This document shows, one piece after another, positions 48,355-57,878 of a stretch of DNA of 64,000 nucleotides (its first letter is position 1; the number at the start of each line of letters is the position of its first letter). The notes below the pieces were generated by a model, which was given only the letters and a program-made list of their open reading frames with translations, was not told the origin of the DNA and made no database searches. This DNA comes from DATJIG01 sp050260515. GTDB lineage: Bacteria; Pseudomonadota; Alphaproteobacteria; SMXQ01. The position numbers were made by a program, and so were the translations under genes. The stretch is from assembly GCA_050260515.1 (NCBI GenBank), contig JBLNCI010000044.1, positions 27,117 to 91,116 of the forward strand, given 5' to 3'.

Positions 48355-49935
48355 TCAGCGCCGGCTGCGGGTCATCGAGCCGAGCACGCCACGGATGATC
48401 TGCCGGCCGATCGAGCTGCCGATCGAGCTGGCGACACTGCGGGCGAGGCTCTTGGTCACCGCCTCGGCGACGCTCTGCCGTTCCCGGCCGCGATGCGGCG
48501 CATTGGCCGCTTCCCGCGACGGCGCGCGGGTCGTGGTGCCGAGGGCACCTGTTCCGGCGGGGCTGACGCCGCCGCGGCCCCACACCGGCTTCGGCGGGGG
48601 CGGCGAACCCCACTCCACCGGGCGGCCTGCTGCACCGGCCCCTCTTTGATTCAGCGTCTCGTACGCCGAGGGCCGGTCAACCTCGACGTCGTAACGGCCC
48701 TTGAACGGACTCGCGTCCATCACCGCCTTGCGCTCTTCGGGGGTGATCGCGCCTAGCCGGGAAGCCGGCGGGCGGATCCAGGCGCGCTGGACGATGCCGG
48801 GCGTACCCTTCTCGTCGAGCAGCGATACGAGCGCCTCGCCGACCCCGAGTTCGCCGATCGCCGCGGCGACATCGAGGCCCTTGTTGGCGCGGAAGGTCTC
48901 GGCCGCGGCGCGGACCGCCTTCTGGTCCCGCGGCGTGAACGCGCGCAGCGCATGCTGCACGCGGTTGCCGAGCTGACCGAGCACGGCGTCGGGCAGGTCG
49001 AGCGGGTTCTGGGTGACGAAGTAGACACCGATGGCTTTCGAGCGGATCAGGCGCACGACCTGCTCGACCTTGTCGACCAACGCCTTCGGCGCGTCCTCGA
49101 ACAGCAGGTGCGCCTCGTCGAAGAAAAACACCAGCTTCGGCTTCTCCGGATCGCCGACCTCGGGCAGCTCCTCGAACAGCTCGGACAACAGCCACAGCAA
49201 CAGCGTCGCGTAGAGCCGCGGATTGGTCATCAGCTTGTCCGCGGCGAGCACGTTGACCGCGCCGCGGCCGTGCGCGTCCGTCATCATCAGGTCGGACAGC
49301 GACAGCGCCGGCTCGCCGAAGAATTTCTCGGCCCCTTGCTGCTCCAGGACGAGAAGCGCGCGCTGGATCGCACCGAGCGAGGCGGCGGAGACGTTGCCGT
49401 ACTCGGTCGTCAGTTCCTTCGCGTGCTCGCCGACATGAGCCACCAACGCGCGCAGGTCCTTGAGATCGATCAGCAGCAGCCCCTCGTCGTCGGCGAGCTT
49501 GAACACGAGGTTGAGAACGCCGGTCTGGGTTTCGTTGAGCTGCAGCAGGCGGGCGAGCAGGAACGGACCCATCTCCGAAACGGTGGCGCGCACCGGGTGG
49601 CCTTGCTCGCCGAACACGTCCCAGAACACCGTCGGGAACGCCGCGTACGCGAAGCCCGCGATGTTCTGGTCGCGGACGCGCTGCTCGATCTTGGGATTGG
49701 GCGCGCCGGGCTGAGCGATGCCGGCGAGGTCGCCCTTCACGTCGGCCATGAACACGGGAACGCCGGCGGCGGAAAAGCCTTCGGCGAGGATTCGCAGTGT
49801 CGTCGACTTCCCGGTTCCCGTCGCGCCGGCGATCAGGCCGTGGCGGTTAGCGACCGATAGCGGCAGGAGCAGGCGCGTCTCGCCGGTGCCGACGAGGATG
49901 CGTCCGGACTCCTGCTGAACGGTATCGCCAGGCAT
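48355..49935 (-). CDS. HerA-like helicase/ATPase, DUF853 family
   Basis: A 526-residue P-loop ATPase. Walker A is AGATGTGKSTTLRILAE, Walker B KLVFFFDEAHLLFEDAP, and sensor-type FVTQNPLDLPDAVL lies further on. The length and the C-terminal Gly-rich stretch before a membrane-free tail match DUF853 proteins (YjgR-like), whose cellular role is not established. The ATG at 49935 opens MPGDTVQQESGRILVG. It is apparently monocistronic, with 160 bp to the kelch gene upstream. Confidence 0.93.
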   Translation of the reverse strand: MPGDTVQQESGRILVGTGETRLLLPLSVANRHGLIAGATGTGKSTTLRILAEGFSAAGVPVFMADVKGDLAGIAQPGAPNPKIEQRVRDQNIAGFAYAAFPTVFWDVFGEQGHPVRATVSEMGPFLLARLLQLNETQTGVLNLVFKLADDEGLLLIDLKDLRALVAHVGEHAKELTTEYGNVSAASLGAIQRALLVLEQQGAEKFFGEPALSLSDLMMTDAHGRGAVNVLAADKLMTNPRLYATLLLWLLSELFEELPEVGDPEKPKLVFFFDEAHLLFEDAPKALVDKVEQVVRLIRSKAIGVYFVTQNPLDLPDAVLGQLGNRVQHALRAFTPRDQKAVRAAAETFRANKGLDVAAAIGELGVGEALVSLLDEKGTPGIVQRAWIRPPASRLGAITPEERKAVMDASPFKGRYDVEVDRPSAYETLNQRGAGAAGRPVEWGSPPPPKPVWGRGGVSPAGTGALGTTTRAPSREAANAPHRGRERQSVAEAVTKSLARSVASSIGSSIGRQIIRGVLGSMTRSRR

Positions 49936-50097
49936 AGCCGCCCCCGGATTCGCGGCACGGGTGCCGCCGGTCTGCGGAAGCGTACCAACATGCGAGTGCT
50001 GCGCGTACCCGCCGCCGCGGGTGAAATTTCGGGCAGATCGGACTCAGGGGCGCGACAGCGTAGCTCCGGTTGTCCTCGACGCCCCCGACGATGACGG

Positions 50098-51132
50098 CTA
50101 CGGCTGGTACGCGTCGATGTAGGCGAGGACGTCGTAGCCCGAGCGATGGGGCGCACCGCCCGGCAGGTAGACGCGGTTGCCGACCGTGGCCGCCGACAGC
50201 GAGTGCCGCGGAAACGGCATCGGCCCGAGCTTCGTCCACGCGTTCGACGCCGGGTCGTAGACCTCCGACTCGTCGTAGATGCCGAGCGGATTGTCGGGCT
50301 TGCCCTCGCCGCCGAACACGTAGAGCTTCCCGCCGAGAACCGCCGCGTTGCCGCCCGAGCGCCCGGTCGGCATCGGCGCGCGTTCGGCCCACCTGCCCGT
50401 CGCCGGATCGAACTCCTCGAGCGTCGCGATGTCGTACTTCGGGCGATCGCGCCCGCCGACGACGTAGATCTTCCCGGCGATGGCGCCGATGTAGGCGTGA
50501 TCGCGGGCGACCTTCATCGGCGGCAACGCCTGCCATTTGTCCGCTGCCGTGTCGTACACCGCCGCATCGGTGAGCGGCTCGTACGCGGCCGGCGCGCCCG
50601 CCGGCACCGGCGCTCCCTTCGGCCGATAGTGCTCGCCGCCGATCGCGTAGATCTTATTGCCGACGGCGACGACGAGGAGCGCGCCTCTCGGCGCCGGCAA
50701 CGGCGCCTTCTTCGTCCAGCTCTTCTGCGCCGGATCGAACATCCACACGCTGTCGATCGGCTCGCGCTTCTGGAACGGATTGTGGAAGCCGCCGACGAGA
50801 TAGACCTTGCCGTCGACGACGGCGGCGCCGGCGTGGTGCAGCGGCTCCGGGACCGCGACCCCGGCCGCCCACGTATTCGTGGCGGTGTCGTACACCTGAA
50901 CCCGGGTCGTCGGTCCGTCGCCGCGCACGCCGTCGTTCGGCTCGAAGCCGGCGATGATGTAGATCTTGCCGTCGACGACTGCGGTCGCCGCCTCGTTCTG
51001 GGCGACCGGCATCGGCTGGAGGGCGAACCATTGTCCCGGCCCGGTGGTGCCGGGGACGACCGTGCCCTGGGCGAACGCCGTTGCCGGGAGAGCGACGAGC
51101 ACGGCGGCGAGAACGCGCGCGATTCCCTTCAT
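50098..51132 (-). CDS. exported kelch-repeat beta-propeller protein
   Basis: 344 residues. Signal peptide MKGIARVLAAVLVALPATAFAQ. Six kelch units are visible from their GG cores: KIYIIAGF, KVYLVGGF, KIYAIGGE, KIYVVGGR, KLYVFGGE and RVYLPGGA. The full protein is therefore one six-bladed propeller located in the periplasm or outside. Such propellers serve as sialate mutarotases, oxidases or binding modules; no catalytic set is recognised. It is 131 bp downstream of an MFS gene on the same strand. Confidence 0.9.
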   Translation of the reverse strand: MKGIARVLAAVLVALPATAFAQGTVVPGTTGPGQWFALQPMPVAQNEAATAVVDGKIYIIAGFEPNDGVRGDGPTTRVQVYDTATNTWAAGVAVPEPLHHAGAAVVDGKVYLVGGFHNPFQKREPIDSVWMFDPAQKSWTKKAPLPAPRGALLVVAVGNKIYAIGGEHYRPKGAPVPAGAPAAYEPLTDAAVYDTAADKWQALPPMKVARDHAYIGAIAGKIYVVGGRDRPKYDIATLEEFDPATGRWAERAPMPTGRSGGNAAVLGGKLYVFGGEGKPDNPLGIYDESEVYDPASNAWTKLGPMPFPRHSLSAATVGNRVYLPGGAPHRSGYDVLAYIDAYQP

Positions 51133-51263
51133 GACGCCCCCCTGTTCATGACGTCCCCATGTCCGGCCGATTGCGATCGCCTGTTGCCGCCGTACGCGGC
51201 TTTTTCGGCGATGCTACTCCCGATCAGGACCGACGCGCCACACGGTCCGGGAGCCTGGGACGC

Positions 51264-52508
51264 CTACTTCGTCGCCGCTTTCGGCCGCTCGCGGCCATAG
51301 ATCGCAAGCAGGGCAAGGCTCGCGAGCAGCAGCACGGCGGCGCTGGCAGCGAGCGATGCGTGGATGCCAATGATGCTGCCGCCGATGCCGACGGTCACCC
51401 CCGAGAACGCGCGCATGCCGTTCGACGACAGGTTGTAGATGCCGATGACGCGGCCGCGGCTGTGGTCGGGGGCGTTTAGCTGCACGAGCGTCTGCGACAT
51501 CGAGCTGAACGCGAGGTTGCAGACTCCGGCCGCGAACATCAGCGCGACGGACAACGCATAGATGTTCGAGACGGCGAAACCGCCGATGCACACGCACCAC
51601 AGCACGACCAGAACGAACGCCGAGCGCGGTCGCGCCTGCAGCAGCCCGAAGGTCTCGAGGAGCGCGCCACCGACCAGCGCACCGGCGGCGTTGGCGGCGA
51701 GCAGCATGCTGTAATACATGCCCGCGTCGCCGTGGCCGAGATCGTGGGCGAACTCCGGCATCTGCGCCTGATAGGCATTGCCGACGACGAACGACGATAC
51801 CCCGGCGACGATCGTCATCGACGCGAGCACGTGATTGCGGGCGATCTCCTGCACCGTCACCACGATGTCGCTCAATCCGCTGATCGGTCGCGCCCGCGGC
51901 GGCTCCTTGCGGAACCGCGGTCCATACGGCGCGCGCCACAGCCACAGCGCCAACGGCACGTAGAACAGCACGTTGATCAGGATGCCGTGTGCCGGCCCGA
52001 AGGCGAGCAGGATCGCGCCGCCGACCGCGGGGCCGGCCAGCATGCCGAGCGTGCGCGCCATCGACATCAGGCGCACCGCGCTCTGCAGGTGATCGCGGCC
52101 GACAATGTCGTGAATCAGGAGCTGCGCCGCGGGATTCCACAACACGCCGGCGAACCCGTGGATGACGAGGATGATTGCGGCGTGCCACTCCTCGAGCACT
52201 CCGAACACGAACAGCAGGCCCCAGGCGAGCGACGCGGCGCCGAACATGGCCATCGCGACCTGAATGACCCGCCGTGGGTCGAAGCGGTCGGCCAGCGCCC
52301 CCGACCACATCGAGAACAGCAGGAACGGCGCCCAGTGCGAGATGACGGCAAATCCGCCGAGCGCCGGGGAATGGAACTTCTGGAACACCATCCAGTAGCT
52401 GATCACGTGCTCGATCGAATCGGCCATCATCGCGAGCATGGAACCGATCAGGTAGACGCGGTAGCCGGCGTGACGGAGCCCGGCGAACGCCTTGTGGGGA
52501 GTACTCAT
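51264..52508 (-). CDS. MFS transporter (MFS_3/EntS-like)
   Basis: A 414-residue, 12-TM carrier of the same broad subfamily as the pair at 39233-41703, but clearly distinct. It has YRVYLIGSMLAMMADSIEHV, ALADRFDPRRVIQVAMAM (loop motif) and SRGRVIGIYNLSSNGMRAFS. The ATG at 52508 (MSTPHKAFAGL) matches the start of the fold, although the frame is open to 52577. The substrate is unknown. Confidence 0.9.
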   Translation of the reverse strand: MSTPHKAFAGLRHAGYRVYLIGSMLAMMADSIEHVISYWMVFQKFHSPALGGFAVISHWAPFLLFSMWSGALADRFDPRRVIQVAMAMFGAASLAWGLLFVFGVLEEWHAAIILVIHGFAGVLWNPAAQLLIHDIVGRDHLQSAVRLMSMARTLGMLAGPAVGGAILLAFGPAHGILINVLFYVPLALWLWRAPYGPRFRKEPPRARPISGLSDIVVTVQEIARNHVLASMTIVAGVSSFVVGNAYQAQMPEFAHDLGHGDAGMYYSMLLAANAAGALVGGALLETFGLLQARPRSAFVLVVLWCVCIGGFAVSNIYALSVALMFAAGVCNLAFSSMSQTLVQLNAPDHSRGRVIGIYNLSSNGMRAFSGVTVGIGGSIIGIHASLAASAAVLLLASLALLAIYGRERPKAATK

Positions 52509-52739
52509 GAGCGAAGCGTCGGAGTTCTGTTCATTTTGATCGGTCGGGCTGGCGGCGATTGTTGAACCGCCGAACAAGCGATGCGCAATGCGCTTCGCCC
52601 GGCGCGGAGTTCGCAGCCGGTGGTCTTATACAACGGTGTCAACTCGGACTCACCCGCGGTGCCGCGTTGCCGTGGGCGACGAAAAGGCGTCCTCTCGTGT
52701 TGCGGCGCCAGGAGCGCCGTGCAACAGGGGAGGTCAGCT

Positions 52740-52889
52740 ATGACCCGAGTTCTTCGTCCTGCCCTCACCACGGTGGTGCTTGTTCTCGCACTCGCCGTCG
52801 CCGCGTGCGAATCGAGCAACAGCAAGTCGGACAACGACCGCGATCGCTCGCCCAGCACCTTCGGATCGCCGAGCAGCGGCTCCGAATAG
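52740..52889 (+). CDS. small lipoprotein, 49 aa
   Basis: A typical lipoprotein signal (MTRVLRPALTTVVLVLALAV, then AACES with the lipidated Cys at about residue 23). It is followed by a 26-residue, very polar Ser/Asp/Asn/Gly-rich tail and a stop. A strong GGGGAGG Shine-Dalgarno sequence lies 8 bases upstream, so it is very likely expressed. The function is unknown. It is isolated, divergent from the MFS gene, and convergent with the ABC binding protein, with a hairpin between. Confidence 0.75.
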   Translation: MTRVLRPALTTVVLVLALAVAACESSNSKSDNDRDRSPSTFGSPSSGSE

Positions 52890-52904
52890 ACGGTCACCGC
52901 ACTA

Positions 52905-52928
52905 GCGGCCGTCGGCTAGGACGGCCGC
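52905..52928. terminator. hairpin between convergent genes
   Basis: GCGGCCGTC and GACGGCCGC form a perfect 9-bp stem with a 6-base loop in the 72-bp gap between convergent genes. There is no T-tract on either side; it may serve both directions. Confidence 0.5.
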
Positions 52929-52961
52929 CCCTCTGTCGCGCTGTCCGCTCGCCCTCGCCTC

Positions 52962-54089
52962 TCAACGCTTGCCCGCCAGCGCGTACGCGTTCCACATCTC
53001 GAGGAACTTGTCGGTCTCGGCCTGGTCGTCGAACGAGATGAACGGCTTGCCGCGGATCTCGTCGGGGAACACATGGAAGTCCGGCGACTGCAGGTCCTTG
53101 TGGACCGGCGGCGTCCCAAACACCGCGAGCTGCGTGAGCTGGCCTTCCTTGCTCAGCAGCCAATTGACGAAGATGCGGCCGGCCCATGTGCCAGGGCTGT
53201 TGCGGAACACCGCGAGGCGCGAAAAGTTCAGCGGCACCATGTCGGGGCAGTACCATCCGACCGGCGCACCCTTGTCCTGGATCTGCTTGACCCGTTCCGG
53301 ATACGCCGGCATCGACGCGTAGAGCTCGCCGGCGGCAACCAGCCCGATCACCGCGTTGATGCCCTCGCGCCGAACCTGCGGCTCGAGCTTCTTGAAATAA
53401 TCGTCGAGGAACTTGACCGCCCAGTCCTCGCCGTACTTGCCCCACAGCGGCATCATCCAGAGATGCGGCAGCATGACGGCGCCGATGCGGCCGCCGGCCA
53501 GCACCTTCGAGTCCGTCAGCTCCTTCCAGGTCTTCGGCAGTTCGTCGCGGCGCAGAAGCTGTGTGTTGTAGGCGAGGCAATAGGGACGCGCGCGGAACGT
53601 CACGCTGAGCCCGTTGGGCGGATTAGCACCGGGAACGGCACTCTGATACGTCGGGAGGTCCGTGAGGTCCGCGGAGATCTCGCCCTTGGCGTAGTTCGTG
53701 GTCGACGCATCCATGCTGAACACGACGTCGGCGAGATAACGGCCTGACTCGTAGGCGACCAGCGGCTTGATCACTCGCTCGTTGGCGCTGCCGGTGAAGT
53801 ACTGGAGTTTGATGAACGGATAGCGCTCCTGGAACGGCTTGATGAGCTGCGCGTAGAGCGGCGGATCATCCGACGCCGTGACCTTGACCGTCGGCGAGCG
53901 ACGCGCCTTGTCGATCCAGTCCTGCGGGACCGCGAGCTCGCGGTCGAGGCCGTTGAGGATCTCGGGCGACAGCTTGAGCTGGTCGAGCACGGCCTGGGTC
54001 GACTTCGGCAGGTCGGCGGCGCGCGCGGAAACGGCGAACGCCGCCACGATCATCGCGGCGAGGAAACTGAAGCGCAGTCGAACGGCCAT
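52962..54089 (-). CDS. ABC-type extracellular solute-binding protein
   Basis: A 375-residue protein of the family 1/ferric-iron-like binding-protein fold. The signal peptide ends near SARAADL. Blocks LIKPFQERYPFIKLQYFTGS and ADVVFSMDASTTNYAKGEIS are typical of the first lobe, and WAGRIFVNWLLSKEGQ of the second. No ABC permease or ATPase is in the window. The ATG at 54089 is used; the frame is open to 54155. It is divergent from the Rieske oxygenase, and an 11-bp inverted repeat lies in between. Confidence 0.9.
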   Translation of the reverse strand: MAVRLRFSFLAAMIVAAFAVSARAADLPKSTQAVLDQLKLSPEILNGLDRELAVPQDWIDKARRSPTVKVTASDDPPLYAQLIKPFQERYPFIKLQYFTGSANERVIKPLVAYESGRYLADVVFSMDASTTNYAKGEISADLTDLPTYQSAVPGANPPNGLSVTFRARPYCLAYNTQLLRRDELPKTWKELTDSKVLAGGRIGAVMLPHLWMMPLWGKYGEDWAVKFLDDYFKKLEPQVRREGINAVIGLVAAGELYASMPAYPERVKQIQDKGAPVGWYCPDMVPLNFSRLAVFRNSPGTWAGRIFVNWLLSKEGQLTQLAVFGTPPVHKDLQSPDFHVFPDEIRGKPFISFDDQAETDKFLEMWNAYALAGKR

Positions 54090-54094
54090 AGCTG

Positions 54095-54139
54095 TTTCGG
54101 CGGATGGACCGCCGCCCCCATTACCCCAATCCGCCGAAA
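54095..54139. promoter_or_regulatory. inverted repeat in a divergent promoter region
   Basis: TTTCGGCGGAT (54095-54105) and ATCCGCCGAAA (54129-54139) are perfect complements, spaced by 23 bp, and lie between the start codons of the ABC binding protein and the Rieske oxygenase. It could be a two-site operator or a leader hairpin of the binding-protein mRNA. Confidence 0.45.
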
Positions 54140-54262
54140 AACTGTTTTGATGCAACGAGTCGCGACGCGACGGCGGCGGATTGGCTACTATATCAGGCAG
54201 GGGCGGTAACAGGTCGCTCGCCGCCTGCCCCGGCGTCGGCGACCCACGACTGGGAGAGCGTC

Positions 54263-55405
54263 ATGGACCAGAGGGAAAACGAGCTGCTGACCCGCATCGG
54301 GCCGGGAACGCGCATGGGCAATCTCATGCGGCGGTACTGGTGGCCGATCGGCTTCACCGAGTTGGTGAAGGACGAGCCCGTGCCGGTGCGCATTCTCGGC
54401 GAGGATCTGGTCCTGTTCCGCACGCCCGACGGCAAGCTCGGGCTGATGGACCGCTACTGCGCCCATCGCCGCGCGTCGCTCGAGCTCGGCCGCGTCGAGT
54501 CGAACGGCATCCGCTGCTGCTACCACGGCTGGCTCTACGGCATGAACGGGCAGTGCCTCGAGATGCCGGCCGAGGAGCCGGACTGCCCGTTGGTCAAGGA
54601 AGTGAAGCTCGCGGCCTACAAGGTCGAGGAGCTCGGCGGGCTCGTCTTCGCCTACATGGGTCCCGATCCCGCGCCGCTGCTGCCGCGCTACGATCTCCTC
54701 GTGCGCGAAGACATGGACCGCGAGGTGTCGGCGTCGGTCGAGCACTGCAACTGGTTGCAGCGTGCCGAGAACGGCGTCGACAAGTACCACAGCATGGCGC
54801 TGCACGCGCCGGTGTACCCGTCGATCGCGCTGAAGCGGCCCAAGGACGTCGTCTGGGAAAAGCTCTGGTACGGATTCCGCCAGACCGCCGTCTATTCGGA
54901 CAAGGTCAAGAACACGAGCCACTTCATCTTTCCGTCGCACACGCGCCGCTACAACGCCCGTGTGAAAGAGCGGCCCGCGCACTACCTGCACCTCCGCGTG
55001 CCGATCGACGACACCCAGACGCTGACCTTCTACGCCAAAGCGGTGGAGACCGGCGGCCGCAAGGGCACGCTCAAGACCGAGGGCTTCGAGCCGGTGCCGG
55101 AGCGCGGCGTCTACAAGCGCGTCAAGGACGGCTGGTGGAACATCGAGTCGCACGACCAGGACCGCGCCGCGCAGGAAAGCCAGGGCGTGATCACCGACCG
55201 CACGAAGGAATATCTCGCACCGTCCGATCGCGCGATCGTCCAGCTCCGCCGCATGCTGCTCGATTCCATCACGGCGATCGAGGCCGGCAAGGATCCGTTC
55301 GGTCTGCTGCGCGATCCCGAGCAGAACAGGCTGGTGACGTTCGACGCCGGCAAGACCTTCGCCGACACCGACAAGGATTACACGACCAAGGTGCCGGCGG
55401 AGTAA
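54263..55405 (+). CDS. Rieske non-haem iron oxygenase, alpha subunit
   Basis: A 380-residue ring-hydroxylating oxygenase of the vanillate/phthalate-like class. The Rieske cluster is C66-x-H68 and C85-x-x-H88. The mononuclear iron ligands are His176 and His181, with Asp173 in GVDKYHSMALH. The first residues MDQRENELLTRIG follow GGGAGAG at 54263. No reductase or ferredoxin partner lies nearby. The substrate is unknown; a phthalate or aryl-carboxylate derivative is plausible, given that the window is rich in carboxylate-binding proteins. Confidence 0.93.
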   Translation: MDQRENELLTRIGPGTRMGNLMRRYWWPIGFTELVKDEPVPVRILGEDLVLFRTPDGKLGLMDRYCAHRRASLELGRVESNGIRCCYHGWLYGMNGQCLEMPAEEPDCPLVKEVKLAAYKVEELGGLVFAYMGPDPAPLLPRYDLLVREDMDREVSASVEHCNWLQRAENGVDKYHSMALHAPVYPSIALKRPKDVVWEKLWYGFRQTAVYSDKVKNTSHFIFPSHTRRYNARVKERPAHYLHLRVPIDDTQTLTFYAKAVETGGRKGTLKTEGFEPVPERGVYKRVKDGWWNIESHDQDRAAQESQGVITDRTKEYLAPSDRAIVQLRRMLLDSITAIEAGKDPFGLLRDPEQNRLVTFDAGKTFADTDKDYTTKVPAE

Positions 55406-55421
55406 CTGCGGGCCTCGGGCC

Positions 55422-56168
55422 TCAGGTCGCGATCTTGGACAGCGTGAACGCGGCGAGGAATCCGGCGACGGTGATCAGCCCGGCGTAGTCGTGGGCGACC
55501 TCGAACGCCTCGGGGATCATGGTGTCGGCGATCATGGCGAGGATGGCGCCCGCCGCGACCGCCTCGGTCGCGGCGATGATGTCGGGCGGCAAGCCGCGGA
55601 ACACCGCGTACCCGAGCCACGCAGCGACCCCGGATATCAGCGCGATCGCCGCCCACACGCCGAAGATGTAGGCGGCGGATCGCCCCGCCTTCTTCATGCC
55701 CGCCGCGCTCGACAGGCCTTCCGGCACGTTCGACAGGAACACGGCGATCACGGCGACCATGCTGACGGCGCCCCCGGCGATCATGCTGACGCCGATCACC
55801 ACCGACTCCGGGATGCCGTCGAGCAACGCGCCGATGGCGATCGCGATGCCGCTGCCGGAATCCGACGGCTGCTGCTCGCCGGAGCGCTTGCGGTGCCGCG
55901 CGCCGCGGTGCGACACGATGATGTTTGCCGCGGTGTACACGGCGGCCCCGGCGATGAAGCCGATCGAGGTCGAGTCGAAGCCGCCGCGGCGGAACGCCTC
56001 GTCCATCAGGTCGAACGACAGCGCCGAGATCAGCACGCCGCTGCCGAACGCCATCACCGCCGCGATCAGGCGCTGCGGAACATGCGCGACGTAGGCGATC
56101 CCGGCGCCCAGAATCAGGGCCGACCCGCTGAGGAGCCCCCACAGCCCGGCTTGTATGGACAACGGCAT
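55422..56168 (-). CDS. ZIP family metal transporter
   Basis: A 248-residue, eight-TM carrier. TM4 contains ALLDGIPESVVIGVS and TM5 VFLSNVPEGLSSAAGM, the paired H/N-x-P-E motifs of the metal site. The cytoplasmic loop SHRGARHRKRSGEQQ is His/Arg-rich. The ATG at 56168 has GGAG 7 bases upstream; one at 56180 is an alternative. It is convergent with the Rieske gene, 16 bp apart. It probably imports Zn2+ or Fe2+. Confidence 0.92.
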   Translation of the reverse strand: MPLSIQAGLWGLLSGSALILGAGIAYVAHVPQRLIAAVMAFGSGVLISALSFDLMDEAFRRGGFDSTSIGFIAGAAVYTAANIIVSHRGARHRKRSGEQQPSDSGSGIAIAIGALLDGIPESVVIGVSMIAGGAVSMVAVIAVFLSNVPEGLSSAAGMKKAGRSAAYIFGVWAAIALISGVAAWLGYAVFRGLPPDIIAATEAVAAGAILAMIADTMIPEAFEVAHDYAGLITVAGFLAAFTLSKIAT

Positions 56169-56271
56169 GAGGATCTCCATTGCCTGAGGGCGCAGGCCCA
56201 ACGACGGAACTCCTCAGGCCGTTCCGAGCCGCCCCTGCCGGGGGTACGGAATCGGACCCTCAACGTCGTCC

Positions 56272-56754
56272 TCAGCCCCGCGGCACCTCGGCGGTGAACT
56301 GCGGCGCGGCACCGGGACGCTCGAGCTTCGGCGGCGATGCGTCGATGCGCTCGGAGTTGAGCTGCGCGCCGCCGTGGGCGAACGCCTGCACCAGCAGGAT
56401 CTCGAGCTCCTCGTCGCCCGCGTTCTCGAACCAGTAGCGGGCGTATCGCGGGATCATCAGCCCTTCCCTGGAGCCGAGCTCGGCGATCAGCTTGTCGCCC
56501 GTGCCATAGAACCGTACCTTCCCGCTCAGCACCATCCAGAACCCGTCGACGTTGGCGTGGTAGTGGAGGTTGTTCTCGCCGCCTTCCTTGGCGACCTGGA
56601 TCATGCCGCGCACGAGTTCGCCCTGAGCGAGCCGCACGCTCACCTTCTTGCGGTCGTACTGGGACGGCTTCTCGTACTTGAAGCGCTTTATCGCCGCCTC
56701 GGCGGCGAGGTGCGTCTCCTCGGAGACCTGCGGCTTGGTGGTCGGCGGCTGCAT
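56272..56754 (-). CDS. cupin domain protein, 160 aa
   Basis: A single conserved beta barrel. GGENNLHYHANVDGFWMVLSG supplies the first cupin motif (H-x-H and Glu/Asp replaced by D/G), and RYARYWFENAGDEELEILLV the second. The His pattern is weaker than in classical dioxygenases, so it may be a sugar- or metal-binding protein rather than an enzyme. It is 113 bp upstream of the two Bug genes on the same strand, with another cupin (59020) on their other side, so it probably serves the same pathway. Confidence 0.85.
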   Translation of the reverse strand: MQPPTTKPQVSEETHLAAEAAIKRFKYEKPSQYDRKKVSVRLAQGELVRGMIQVAKEGGENNLHYHANVDGFWMVLSGKVRFYGTGDKLIAELGSREGLMIPRYARYWFENAGDEELEILLVQAFAHGGAQLNSERIDASPPKLERPGAAPQFTAEVPRG

Positions 56755-56867
56755 CGTTCGACTCTCCCTCTCACTCCATTGTGGATCACTCGTACCAGGC
56801 GCCTTCGGCAGCGGTGTCGGCCGACGCGGCGGGGCCCTGCGGAGCGGTCATGACGTGCTCCTGGATT

Positions 56868-57878
56868 CTATTGCAGGAAGGTGCGGGCGCGGGCGGCGAC
56901 CTCGGGGTCGGCCGCGAGCAGCTTCTCGATCATCGCCTGCATCTGCTCGCCCGAGAGCGGATCGAGCTCCAGCTTGGTCGCGGCCGCCTCCGCCTTCACG
57001 GCGGGATCCTCGACCATGGCGGAGAACGCCGCCCGCAGCGCCGCGATCCGCTCGACCGGCACGCCGGGGGGCGCCGCGAACGGACGGCCGAGTGAGGCCC
57101 CCGACATCAGCATCTCGATCACCTGACGGTCGCCATCGTTCTTCGCCAGATCCTCGACCGAGGGTACCTCGGGGAGCTCGGGCGAGCGGCGCCCGCCCTG
57201 GGCGATGACGACGATCTTGCCGTCGCGGAGCCACTCCGGGCGGGTCGCCTTCCAGCTCGACCACGAGTTGATGCGCGCCGCGACCTCGCCGCGCTCCATC
57301 GCGAGATTGATCTCGTTGCCGCCGGCATAGCCGGTGACGATGCGGAATTTGGTTCCCAAGAACTCGTTCATCATCGCCGGGAAAGTGTAGGTGATGGCGC
57401 CGCGTCCGCTCGCCCCCGCCGCAACCTCGATGCGGCGCGCATCCTCGACGCTCCGGACGCCGGCGGTGTGCCACACCGTCATGGCGTTGGTCTCGCGCGT
57501 CATCGCGCCGAGCCACTGGAACTTCGCGGCGTCGAACTGCACGCCCGCGCCGCCCGCGGCCTGCAACGCCGGGAAGTTGTTGGCGATGATCCCGAACACG
57601 GTGCCGTCCTTGGGTGCGACCTCATAGAGCCAGTTGGTCATCTTGAGGCCGCCGGCGCCGGTCATGTTCTCGGCGACGACGGATGGCGCGCCGGGGATGT
57701 GCCGGCCGATGTGCCGCGCGAGGAAGCGCGCCTGGACGTCGTAGTCGCCGCCCACCGCGACCCCGATCATCACCCGCAGGGTCTTTCCCCGGTAGAACTC
57801 GGCAGAGGTTTGCGCGCCGGCAGCCGTGCACAGCAATCCAAGCCCAACCGCGACCGCCGCAATCGAAAGCGCTCTCAT
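56868..57878 (-). CDS. Bug/TctC-family periplasmic solute-binding protein (6 of 7)
   Basis: A 336-residue exported protein. Signal peptide MRALSIAAVAVGLGLLCTAA with GAQ cleavage. FYRGKTLRVMIGVAVGGDYD and VVAENMTGAGG form the ligand loops. The ATG overlaps the stop codon of the next Bug gene upstream (ATGA), so the two are translated in tandem. Two fused-expression Bug genes suggest a pair of binders for related ligands. No permease is present. Confidence 0.92.
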   Translation of the reverse strand: MRALSIAAVAVGLGLLCTAAGAQTSAEFYRGKTLRVMIGVAVGGDYDVQARFLARHIGRHIPGAPSVVAENMTGAGGLKMTNWLYEVAPKDGTVFGIIANNFPALQAAGGAGVQFDAAKFQWLGAMTRETNAMTVWHTAGVRSVEDARRIEVAAGASGRGAITYTFPAMMNEFLGTKFRIVTGYAGGNEINLAMERGEVAARINSWSSWKATRPEWLRDGKIVVIAQGGRRSPELPEVPSVEDLAKNDGDRQVIEMLMSGASLGRPFAAPPGVPVERIAALRAAFSAMVEDPAVKAEAAATKLELDPLSGEQMQAMIEKLLAADPEVAARARTFLQ

